A stretch of DNA of 64,000 nt from Anaerolineae bacterium UTCFX1 (GTDB lineage: Bacteria; Chloroflexota; Anaerolineae; Anaerolineales; Villigracilaceae), in the NCBI GenBank assembly GCA_002050275.1, contig MWTB01000005.1, positions 1 through 64,000 on the forward strand. The letters run 5' to 3'. The translations under genes were made by a program, and so were the position numbers. Each line of letters begins with the position of its first letter. Positions within the stretch are counted from its first letter, which is position 1. This document shows positions 1 through 7,664 of this stretch, piece by piece. The notes under the pieces were generated by a model, which searched no databases, was not told where the DNA came from, and saw nothing but the letters and a program-made list of their open reading frames with translations.

Positions 1-50
1 TGTGAGTCGCCGTAATAGCCGCAAGGACAGGGGTGTACACAATCGGACAT
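1..50 (-). pseudogene. ComM-like Mg-chelatase fragment, runs off window
   Basis: On the minus strand the first bases encode HPCPCGYYGDS, the cysteine-rich motif of ComM-type Mg-chelatase ATPases. The intact ComM at 41586-43121 has NPCPCGYYGDSQ at the same place and the DNA is clearly similar. In this frame a stop lies upstream (54-56), so the N-terminal two thirds of the gene is not attached here and the start is lost. The rest, if any, lies left of the window. It follows the cas1 relic on the same strand. It could be the 5' edge of a second, broken comM copy. The call rests on one short but very characteristic motif. Confidence 0.6.
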
Positions 51-53
51 CTT

Positions 54-494
54 TTAGCGTGGTTTCAAAGATCCACGAACTTCCTCCGCTGACAAATGCA
101 GAATGCGGCCGATAGTCAAAAAATACTCACGCTCGACTTACCCTTTCATACCGTGTAGTTGGTCGAGATCTTGCGATGCGTCGACTTGCCTTACCATCGC
201 CTCCGTTGCTTCCAATGCGCGAGTCGCCCAATCTATCTGTTCTGAACGACGCCGCACTATCGAGCTGGTTGTTGATTTTGCTATACACAATCGCTTGCGC
301 CATCTGTAAAGCAAACGGTGGATTAGATGCCAAAAGAGATTGCTGATGGCGCAAACGACTGTTCTTATGCTCTGCGCCGATTGCATATGAGAGATAAGGC
401 CGCTGCTCGATAAATACTCAAAATCAGTACCTTTGTGGGTTAGCGTATGCAATGCCGATGAAGTGATACCGACACCGTACCCTATCAGCGCCAA
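54..494 (-). pseudogene. cas1: degenerate cas1 (CRISPR adaptation integrase)
   Basis: Reading the minus strand and switching frames gives a Cas1-like order of motifs. YGVGITSSALHTL..KGTDFEYL (from 494) matches the region after the N-terminal beta domain. A shifted frame gives SRLRHQQSLLASNPPFALQM then AQAIVYSKINNQ, the helix that carries KIxNQ in Cas1. The first frame returns with DLDQLHGMKG, a stop, then EREYF, matching the LxxLxGIEGxxAREYF core that carries a catalytic Glu. At least two frameshifts and one in-frame stop break it. The N-terminal beta domain and the C-terminal RRPPxDPxNALLS region are missing. No CRISPR array or cas2 is seen nearby. Only the pieced-together reading shows the identity. 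Confidence 0.78.
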
Positions 495-803
495 CTAAGC
501 CACTTTGATCATTGATACTGATTTGAGAATTTTTGTTTTATAATGTACCCGATAAAAGGTAGAGAAAATCAACGCTGAATCATATCTCTTTCTGTGGTGT
601 AGGAAAAATCGAGAAGAGAATCGTCCTGAAGGTTTTGACAAGGAATTTGGCTGTTCTTAATCTTTTATACAAAACGAGCAAGGAATTTAGGTGAAAGAGT
701 TGAAAGAACTCTCAAAGCAACCATCAAATGGCATTGAATTAACATGGAGAAAATTTAGGCTTTAACCTGCAATTTCCAGTAAAATAAATAAAATGAGGTT
801 ACC
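495..803. other. AT-rich intergenic leader before the first kinase
   Basis: No convincing gene is seen in these 309 bases. A TATAAT hexamer lies near 538-543 but has no good -35 partner. The segment just before the kinase start holds GAGG about 6 bases ahead of the ATG. It separates the cas1 relic (minus) from the first kinase (plus), so it probably holds that gene's promoter. Confidence 0.5.
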
Positions 804-2384
804 ATGGCGGATCTGGTTGGGACACAAGTAGATCGGTATCGTATTACGGAACGTATTGACGAGGGCGGCATGGCGATCGTATACAAAGCGGTTACCACGC
901 GGCTCGAATCTGAAGTGGCGATCAAAGTGATCCGCATCGAGCGGTTCGCGCCTGAGATCGTTCACAAGACGTTGAAGCGATTCGAACGCGAGGCAAAGTC
1001 ACTGGCGCAACTCACCCATCCTAACATTGTCGGGGTGATTGAATATGGCGAGTATGAGGGGAAACCCTATCTGGTGATGGAATATTTGCGTGGGGGATCG
1101 CTCAAAAAATTTCTGGGCAAAAAAATGCCCTGGCAGAATGCAGCGCGATTGCTCCTTCCCATCGCTTACGCGCTCGAATATGCCCATAAGCACAATATTA
1201 TCCATCGCGATGTAAAGCCTTCGAATATCCTGTTGACCGAATCGGGCGAGCCCATGCTGGCTGATTTTGGTATTGCAAAGATCATCGAGGAAGATGCCAC
1301 CATGGATCTTACAGGCACTCGCGCGACAATCGGCACGCCGGAATATATGTCACCCGAACAAGGCCTGGGCAAAGAGATCGATCTGCGCTCAGACATCTAC
1401 TCCCTCGGCGTGGTATTTTACGAACTCATCACCGGGCAAAAGCCGTTTTTGGGCGATACGCCAATGGAAACGATTTTCAAGCATGTGAACGAGTCTTTGC
1501 CCAAACCAACAAACTTTGTCCCCAACCTGCCTGCTACGGTAGAGGCGGTGTTAGTTAAGGCATTGTCAAAAAAAGTTGACGAACGATATTCCAGCGCTGG
1601 GGGCTTTGCGCACGCATTGGAAGAACTAACTTGGGGATCGACCGTCTCCCAATCCAGCACTTCCGTTGCTCCAAACAAAACGAACGAGCCTAGATATCCC
1701 ACTGGGACGCTGGATACCATTGACCAGGATCGAACGGCAACAGAAGATGCGCGTCCTTTCACGCGTGGGTCTGAAACTCAAGATAAAGTTATGGAATCTT
1801 CCCAAAAGTCTTTTTGGTTGCAAGGGCTTGTTGGGATGTTGGTCATACTAAGTATTGTCTGCCTCGGCATATTTTTTGCGTATGCATATGCAAATAGGAA
1901 TGGAGACCAGAATCAGCCCGTTTCAACCGCAACAAGAGTATCAAACTCCACTGCTCCTTCGATTTCAACGAAACCTCCCACAGAACAAAAGAACACCGCA
2001 CTGCAACCAACCCAGAGTTCGCAGAATCTCAACCCAACCACGACGACGATTGACCTGGATTATTGCGACAAATCAAACGAAGATATCTGCGTGTATTCCG
2101 TTGGTCTGCTCAATCAAGAACTTATGATTACATTACAGGTTAGTCAATCGGGCATATCGAACATGTATATTATGATCAACAACGCCGAATATCCGTGCGA
2201 ACAAATCTCTGGATCGGCTAGCAAATACTATTGTACGGGACCAAAGGTTAAATCGAATGCGTCAATCACGATGCAAGTTCGTCAGCAGAATAATCAATTG
2301 ATCGCCCAAGGGAATATATTAATTCCACCTCTTGAGTCTCCCCCCTCCACTCAAAAACCTCCCCGGAACAATAATTATCCGTAG
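804..2384 (+). CDS. membrane Ser/Thr protein kinase with unique extracytoplasmic beta domain
   Basis: Hanks-type (PknB-like) kinase of 526 residues. The Gly-rich loop is DEGGMAIVY (19-27), the ATP-binding Lys is K41, the catalytic loop HRDVKPSN starts at 134, DFG is at 154-156 and the activation segment ends GTPEYMSPEQ. A Ser/Thr-rich juxtamembrane linker (275-335) leads to one membrane helix (about 338-361). A Thr/Pro-rich stalk (365-420) and a roughly 100-residue domain with four cysteines follow outside the membrane. That outer domain is unlike the sensors of the neighbouring kinases and I do not recognise it. Start at the ATG preceded by GAGG. First gene of a plus-strand run; the next starts 15 bases later. 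A phospho-receptor role is inferred from topology. Confidence 0.93.
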   Translation: MADLVGTQVDRYRITERIDEGGMAIVYKAVTTRLESEVAIKVIRIERFAPEIVHKTLKRFEREAKSLAQLTHPNIVGVIEYGEYEGKPYLVMEYLRGGSLKKFLGKKMPWQNAARLLLPIAYALEYAHKHNIIHRDVKPSNILLTESGEPMLADFGIAKIIEEDATMDLTGTRATIGTPEYMSPEQGLGKEIDLRSDIYSLGVVFYELITGQKPFLGDTPMETIFKHVNESLPKPTNFVPNLPATVEAVLVKALSKKVDERYSSAGGFAHALEELTWGSTVSQSSTSVAPNKTNEPRYPTGTLDTIDQDRTATEDARPFTRGSETQDKVMESSQKSFWLQGLVGMLVILSIVCLGIFFAYAYANRNGDQNQPVSTATRVSNSTAPSISTKPPTEQKNTALQPTQSSQNLNPTTTTIDLDYCDKSNEDICVYSVGLLNQELMITLQVSQSGISNMYIMINNAEYPCEQISGSASKYYCTGPKVKSNASITMQVRQQNNQLIAQGNILIPPLESPPSTQKPPRNNNYP

Positions 2385-2398
2385 GAATTCCTTCCCGC

Positions 2399-4231
2399 TT
2401 GTCATTCACCATGACACCTTTTGACTTCATAAACCTGATCTACGATGGATTCCAAGCGCTGTGGGAATATAAGGTAATTATTGGGTTGTTGATCATAGAA
2501 GTATTTGGGCTCGGCGGATTAGGGTTATTGCTGCGGCGAAAGAAAAATGATTATCAATATGAGGGTGATACTTTTATCTGGATAGTAAGCGTAGGGATTG
2601 GTATCTTCGTAGTATCGAGTTACGCGATCATCACGCTTGGCAGAATATGGACGCAGGCGCTGCCGATACTGTCCGGTTTACTATTGATAATCTCACTCGT
2701 TGGATTCGCGGGTTTCTTCTTGTCGAGCGCAAAGAACGGTCAATTTCCCACTCTTCGACCGCCGTCAATTGGTTCTCTACTTATCATTCTCCTCATCGCC
2801 GCCGTCAGGCTGGCTTTTTTGAAACAGCTTGAATTTCCTCTGTATTACGATTCGGCAGAGCATTACCAAACAATAGCTAGTCTCCAGAATCCAACTTTGC
2901 CTCAACGCGGTTCCTGCGGAGTTGAAACCTTGGACCCAAGTTGTTATTATCATCTTGGTTTTCACAGCCTTATTATCGTCATGAGCCAACAAGTCGGAGA
3001 CAGATTCAGCATAGCGCAACTCATGCTGGGCATAGGGCAGATGTTTTTGCTTTTATTCATTTTGAGTCTCTACCTACTTGTCGAACGACTCAGCAATAAT
3101 CGCCTAAATTCCGGCATGATCACCGCGATTTTTGCAGGCTTTGGGTGGACAATGCCGGCTTTTGCAGTGAATTGGGGAAAGTATCCCGCAATTGCCTCGT
3201 TGGCTGTTTCGCCTCTTGTCGTCTACTGGATCGCGGCATCCCTAGCGCCTAAGGTTAAATTCGACGGTAAAAGGATCATATCGTTGTGCATTATTTGTCT
3301 CGGCATGGCGCTGTTGCATAGCCGTAGTATTATCTATCTATTTTGCGCGTTATGCGCCTTTGCCTTAATCTATTACTTCAGAAATAAAATTACCCAGGAA
3401 GACTCGTTTTTCTTTCTTTATAATGAAATCTTGATTATCTGGATCATTTCCATCCTTAATCCCAACTTTCATGAAGCCATTTTGCCATACTTTCAAGGGG
3501 TAGATATGTACTTAACCCTGCTGGCTGTATTTTTAGGGGTTTATGCTCTACAGACTCGGCACAAACATCTGGTTCTGGCAATCTTTGCATTTGTTATTTT
3601 TATCGCGATATTTTCCAGTCTGCCTACGCCAAACTTTCTGGGCAACCATACGGGAGGATATTTTCTGGATCGTCCATTTATTCAATTATCCCTCTTTGCT
3701 CCTTTGGCGATATTAGCGGGAATAGGAGGGGCTGACATCATAAATGATTTGCTTTTGCATATTCCAGCCGAAGGAAAACGGCAATGGATTGCTCAATTGA
3801 CTTTGATCGCCCTTGCCATAATAACAGTTTGTATTCGACCACCAGCTAGATACCAACCCGACCCCTGTTGTATTTATATGAGAGTAGACGATCAATTTGT
3901 TATTGGGTGGCTTGCTAATCACGTACCCAAGCAGGCTCTCGTGCTTATCTCGGCAGATACCAGTTCCCCAAACGTCAAGACCCCCACCGATGCCGGAGTA
4001 TGGATCACTCCGTTGACAGGCATCAGAACGGAGAAACTTGATTTGGAATACGAATTTTCCACCCCCGAAAATTTTGAACAACTTTGTCGTGCGGATATTG
4101 AGTACATCTTTGCCAGTGCGGTAAACACAAGTTTCTCTATCGCCGAAATCGAAAAGCGGAAGGAATTTTATATTCCCACTATAATCCTTCCCGATACGCG
4201 CCTGTATCAGGTAAATTGCAAGCTTTCCTAA
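2399..4231 (+). CDS. polytopic membrane protein, possible GT-C type glycosyltransferase
   Basis: Roughly 610 residues with about a dozen hydrophobic helices and a C-terminal soluble tail. After the third or fourth helix comes YYDSAEHYQTIASL, an acidic loop motif where GT-C/GT39 (mannosyltransferase-like) enzymes carry their first-loop acidic residues. A lipid-linked sugar transferase is therefore possible but unproven. The start is unclear: TTG at 2399 follows AGGA by 12 bases, while ATG at 2411 has no obvious site. It sits between two kinase genes on the same strand, 15 bases after one and 17 before the next, so it is probably cotranscribed with them. It might modify an envelope protein of the system. 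I cannot name a closer family. Confidence 0.75.
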   Translation: MSFTMTPFDFINLIYDGFQALWEYKVIIGLLIIEVFGLGGLGLLLRRKKNDYQYEGDTFIWIVSVGIGIFVVSSYAIITLGRIWTQALPILSGLLLIISLVGFAGFFLSSAKNGQFPTLRPPSIGSLLIILLIAAVRLAFLKQLEFPLYYDSAEHYQTIASLQNPTLPQRGSCGVETLDPSCYYHLGFHSLIIVMSQQVGDRFSIAQLMLGIGQMFLLLFILSLYLLVERLSNNRLNSGMITAIFAGFGWTMPAFAVNWGKYPAIASLAVSPLVVYWIAASLAPKVKFDGKRIISLCIICLGMALLHSRSIIYLFCALCAFALIYYFRNKITQEDSFFFLYNEILIIWIISILNPNFHEAILPYFQGVDMYLTLLAVFLGVYALQTRHKHLVLAIFAFVIFIAIFSSLPTPNFLGNHTGGYFLDRPFIQLSLFAPLAILAGIGGADIINDLLLHIPAEGKRQWIAQLTLIALAIITVCIRPPARYQPDPCCIYMRVDDQFVIGWLANHVPKQALVLISADTSSPNVKTPTDAGVWITPLTGIRTEKLDLEYEFSTPENFEQLCRADIEYIFASAVNTSFSIAEIEKRKEFYIPTIILPDTRLYQVNCKLS

Positions 4232-4247
4232 TTTTTTGCGAGGCATT

Positions 4248-5750
4248 ATGGAAAATCTTCTTGGTCAATCTCTCGGACGTTACCACATCCTAGAGCAACT
4301 CGGCGAAGGTGGGATGGCAATCGTGTACAAAGCCTACGATACGCGCTTGGAACGCGATGTGGCAGTCAAGGTCATCCGCACCGAAAAACTGACTCTCGAA
4401 ACGATGGGCAAAACCCTCAAACGCTTCGAGCGCGAAGCTAAAGCGCTGGCTAAGTTAACCCATCCCAACATCGTCGCCATCACGGATTACGGCGAACATG
4501 ATGAGAAGCCTTACCTTGTTATGCCGTATCTACCCGGCGGAACCCTAAAACAAAGACTGGGCAAGTCAATCCCATGGGAAGATTCCGTCCGTTTGCTGAT
4601 TCCTATTGCGCGCGCGCTGTATTATGCCCACCAACAGGGCGTCATCCACCGCGATGTCAAGCCCTCTAACATCCTAATTACACAATCTGGCGAGCCAATG
4701 TTGACTGATTTTGGGGTTGCGAAAATCCTCCTCGCTGACGAAGAAACGACCGACCTGACCAGCACGGGAATGGGCGTGGGAACTCCAGAATATATGTCGC
4801 CTGAACAATTTCAGGGACAAGGCGTGGACGCGCGCACGGATGTTTATTCGCTTGGCGTGATATTGTACGAAATGGTCACAGGGAGAAAACCGTATCAAGC
4901 CGACACGCCTATGGCAGTGCTGGTCAAGCAAGTTACAGAACCGTTGCCAAGGCCGAAGTCATTTGCGCCAAACTTGCCTGATGCTGTTGAAAAGATGCTG
5001 CTTAAGGCATTGGCGAAAGAAAAGGAAAACCGCTTTCATAATGCTCAGGCTTTTGGCGATACGCTGGAAGAAACTTTGTTAGGAACAATCAGAAAAAAAC
5101 AACCTGTTAAAAATAAAACATCTGCGGTTTCAAGGTTTGATACACAGGATACGCGTATACAGGAAGCGACCGGGGAAACTTTCGATCAGGGGAATGGGAC
5201 AAAGGCTGCATCACAAAAAGCAAAGGCTTCAAATAGTGAAATCGCGCCCGGCACTGAAGCGATTATCTACCCGCGTTGGATAGCCGTGTTATTGATAGCA
5301 ATCGGCTGGGCAATCGGCATCCTAATCGTCGTCGGAATCGGATTGGCAATCGGCTGGACAATCGGATGGGCAACTGTCGGGGCAACATACGGATTTATTA
5401 CATCCTTTGTTTTGCTTGAAGAAAAGGCGCTTTCATCTTGGAGGGATGTCGTTGCGATTACCATCGGTTGGACAATCGGCTGGACAATCGGCTGGACAAT
5501 CGGCGGTGCAACCAACGAGTCAATCGGCGTGGTAATCAGCGGGGCAATCGGCGGATTTATTACCGCCTTTGTTTTGCTTAAAGAAAAGGCGCTTTCATCT
5601 TGGAGGGATGTCGTTACGATTACCATCGGTTGGGTATTCGGCTGGATAATCAGCGTTACAATCAACGAGCCAATCGGCGAGGTAATCAGCGGGGCAATCG
5701 GCGGAGCAATCATAATCTGGCGCTTGCGCGAAGAAAGAAAACACTTATGA
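4248..5750 (+). CDS. Ser/Thr protein kinase with multi-helix glycine-zipper C-terminus
   Basis: 500 residues from ATG 4248, which has GCGAGG four bases upstream; an earlier TTG at 4236 lacks support. The kinase half is canonical: GEGGMAIVY, K41, HRDVKPSN from 134, DFG 154-156, GTPEYMSPEQ. The rest is unusual. Instead of one helix and a sensor, residues about 345-495 form several membrane segments built from IGW and IGG units (ITIGWTIGWTIGWTIGG), with the block VLLxEKALSSWRDVV occurring twice. The region could be a glycine-zipper oligomer or channel-like module; no sensor domain is visible. A juxtamembrane DTQDT stretch resembles the DTQAT of the FGE kinases and could be a phosphosite for FHA docking (inference). 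Its TGA overlaps the next ATG (ATGA). Confidence 0.9.
   Translation: MENLLGQSLGRYHILEQLGEGGMAIVYKAYDTRLERDVAVKVIRTEKLTLETMGKTLKRFEREAKALAKLTHPNIVAITDYGEHDEKPYLVMPYLPGGTLKQRLGKSIPWEDSVRLLIPIARALYYAHQQGVIHRDVKPSNILITQSGEPMLTDFGVAKILLADEETTDLTSTGMGVGTPEYMSPEQFQGQGVDARTDVYSLGVILYEMVTGRKPYQADTPMAVLVKQVTEPLPRPKSFAPNLPDAVEKMLLKALAKEKENRFHNAQAFGDTLEETLLGTIRKKQPVKNKTSAVSRFDTQDTRIQEATGETFDQGNGTKAASQKAKASNSEIAPGTEAIIYPRWIAVLLIAIGWAIGILIVVGIGLAIGWTIGWATVGATYGFITSFVLLEEKALSSWRDVVAITIGWTIGWTIGWTIGGATNESIGVVISGAIGGFITAFVLLKEKALSSWRDVVTITIGWVFGWIISVTINEPIGEVISGAIGGAIIIWRLREERKHL
5388..5730 (+). repeat. intragenic repeat coding IGW/IGG membrane units
   Basis: Short units reading ggttggacaatcggc and close variants recur head to tail inside the kinase gene. 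They sit within a larger block of about 160 bases (VLLxEKALSSWRDVVxITIGW) that is present twice. The antisense strand is open over the same stretch, giving a long shadow frame that I do not regard as a gene. Such arrays change length readily by slippage. Confidence 0.8.
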
Positions 5751-6880
5751 CCACCCTCCACCTCATCCCCTCCAGCGGTCACCAAACTGCTTCCATCCTC
5801 AAACAAAACTCCCTTGCTTTCCAAGAGGAAACGCAATCGCTTCGCCGCGCCATTCAAGCCCTGTCCATGAGTTGGCAGGGCGGCGGACAGGAACAGTTTA
5901 GCGCGGAAGCAAATGCGCTCCTTCGAAAACTCGAAGCGCAGGTTGACGCGCTCCAAATTCTGGCAAGCCGCCTTGAGCGCGAGGTCACCGAATGGGAACA
6001 GACCGACCAGCGCGGTGCGGCGTTATTTCGCGGCAGTGGCCGAGATGGTTTGCCTACAACAAGTTATATGCCTCTCTATACTGGGGGACAGACGGAGAAT
6101 GCTTTCCTTAATCAAACCATCCTGCCTGTGTTTACCGCGCTTACGGTTATACCCTTCCTTAGCGGGCTTCCAGCCTGGCTAAATTCCTTTCTCGAACGAT
6201 TCTTCGTCCCGCCGACTATTGCTACGCCTTTTTCAAAGGAAGGTGAAACTCCACTGGCGGAAAATTCAGAAGGGACAACTCGGTTTGGAGACCTGCTCAA
6301 AGAAACTGCGCCCGGCGCCCCGTCCGCGCAAGAAGCGGATTCTCCGTCTCCAGCGGATGGTTATGATGTTTATTACGATATTCCGCCTCAGTCGCAGGGA
6401 AAACTGTACGGCAGCGCCGCTTGTCTGCCCACCTCCATGAGCATGGCGCTCGATTACTTCCACGCCAAAGATCCCGCGAACCGCGCCGCGTCGCCCAGCG
6501 ATCTTATTGGAATGTTGGATCAGGGCGACGGCACAGAAGGCAGAGGCGTTACTCTTGACAAGCTAAATGACGATCTTGGCGAACTTGGCTACAGTTCTAC
6601 AGTGAGCGCTGGCAACATGGATGATCTCGGCGCGGCGCTCCGCGAGGGACCCGTAATCATTAACTCGAAGGTAGGCTTGGTCAGCGTGCCTGCGCGCGAC
6701 ATTACACCAAACGGTTCTATCAATCATGCCATACTCGTCAAAGCCATCAACGCCGACTCGGTAGTGGTCAACGACCCGTGGAGCGGTAAGGAAAAAGTCT
6801 TTTCTCGCACTACTTTTGAAAAGATTTGGAAAGGCGGCGGCAACTACATGACCATCGTCCGACCACAGGCGACGCAATGA
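5747..6880 (+). CDS. WXG100-headed candidate effector with C39-like cysteine peptidase domain
   Basis: 377 residues from the ATG that overlaps the kinase stop (ATGA); upstream in-frame codons belong to the kinase region. Residues 1-95 form two helices around SWQGGG (W43, G45), the WXG100 fold recognised by type VII secretion. A hydrophobic segment (about 125-150) and a disordered linker follow. Residues 205-372 look like a papain-fold C39/C39_2 peptidase: YDIPPQ, catalytic C226 in AACLPTSM, H327 in NHAILVK and D343 in VNDPW. Such domains cut peptides after double-Gly signals or act as toxins. The gene is followed by a partner-family gene with an ATGA overlap, as for the other three WXG-headed proteins here. 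Substrate unknown. Confidence 0.85.
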   Translation: MTTLHLIPSSGHQTASILKQNSLAFQEETQSLRRAIQALSMSWQGGGQEQFSAEANALLRKLEAQVDALQILASRLEREVTEWEQTDQRGAALFRGSGRDGLPTTSYMPLYTGGQTENAFLNQTILPVFTALTVIPFLSGLPAWLNSFLERFFVPPTIATPFSKEGETPLAENSEGTTRFGDLLKETAPGAPSAQEADSPSPADGYDVYYDIPPQSQGKLYGSAACLPTSMSMALDYFHAKDPANRAASPSDLIGMLDQGDGTEGRGVTLDKLNDDLGELGYSSTVSAGNMDDLGAALREGPVIINSKVGLVSVPARDITPNGSINHAILVKAINADSVVVNDPWSGKEKVFSRTTFEKIWKGGGNYMTIVRPQATQ

Positions 6881-7650
6881 AGGAGCAAGCGGGCGTCTTT
6901 CAATTCGACCTCTCCCGAGCAGAGTTATTCTGGCTGGCTGGCGCGTTTGGGATATCCTCTCTGCCCCTGCCCGATGCGACAATCGAAAGGCTAACCCACG
7001 ACCAACTCGAACAGAGACAAAAAGCCGGTCACGCTTCGCTCCTGACCCGCGGCTTGATTCGCTCATCTCCGGGCTTTGGCTGGCAGATTGAACGACTCCC
7101 TGCCGCGCTGGTCCAGTGGATCTCCTCTGCGCCGTCCTTACTCAGGTTAGAACGTATCACCACGGATGGCGCTGTGCGCAGTCTTCATCTCTTCACTTCC
7201 GACGCTCAGGGTCTCTCCCTTGAAATGGACGGCGAGATTGCCCGCTTCATTATTTACCAAACGCGGCGTCATCTACAAGATGCAATCATGCGCGGGCTGT
7301 CGCTCCCTTCCAAAACAAAGAAAACTGCGAGCGTTCACAAACTTCCCCAGCCGCTTGTCTTTCTTCCCACCGCATGGAAGGATGCATCCCTCGCGGCGCG
7401 TATCCTGAAAGAACATGGTTTAGACTCGAAGTCCGCCAAATCCGCGCTTGATTGGGCGGTCTCTATGGAATGGATCGCCGCATTGAGCAAAGTCAGAATC
7501 GAAGGGACTGGAAACGCCATCACAGAACAATTCGCGCTGTGCGGGGAAGGAAAATCCATATGGGGCGGAAAAGATGATGGGCAATACATGTCATTCGCGC
7601 ATATCGGTACCATGGCGATCAATTCCAAAATTGGCGATATGCTGGAATAA
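6877..7650 (+). CDS. EspG-like partner of WXG-headed effector (paralog A)
   Basis: 257 residues; the ATG overlaps the stop of the C39-like effector (ATGA). No membrane helix or signal peptide, so cytoplasmic. The N-terminal part reads LSRAELFWLAGAFG..LPLP then HASLLTRGL; a second conserved stretch is RILKEHGLDSKSAK (175-188). The same two landmarks occur at 10256-11086, 16230-17045 and 34557-35375, so these are diverged paralogs. Each directly follows a WXG-headed protein. Small size, the ELxxLxxALG/ARGL-like start and location suggest an EspG-type secretion chaperone. An immunity protein is the alternative, less likely because the family stays constant while the effector domains change. The assignment is inference. 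Confidence 0.7.
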   Translation: MKEQAGVFQFDLSRAELFWLAGAFGISSLPLPDATIERLTHDQLEQRQKAGHASLLTRGLIRSSPGFGWQIERLPAALVQWISSAPSLLRLERITTDGAVRSLHLFTSDAQGLSLEMDGEIARFIIYQTRRHLQDAIMRGLSLPSKTKKTASVHKLPQPLVFLPTAWKDASLAARILKEHGLDSKSAKSALDWAVSMEWIAALSKVRIEGTGNAITEQFALCGEGKSIWGGKDDGQYMSFAHIGTMAINSKIGDMLE

Positions 7651-7664
7651 CCTAGGAGGCTAAC

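Noticed and set aside
2399-4231. Secretion-system membrane channel (EccD/EsaA-like)
   Set aside because: Multi-helix topology fits loosely, but the first-loop DSAEHY motif and the C-terminal soluble tail fit a GT-C transferase better.
3713-4246. 177-residue minus-strand frame
   Set aside because: It is antisense to the C-terminal part of the polytopic membrane protein; its codons show no independent conservation.
5267-5956. 229-residue minus-strand frame
   Set aside because: It is antisense to the IGW-repeat region of the kinase and the start of the C39-like gene, and arises from the repeat composition. No start signal or family match.
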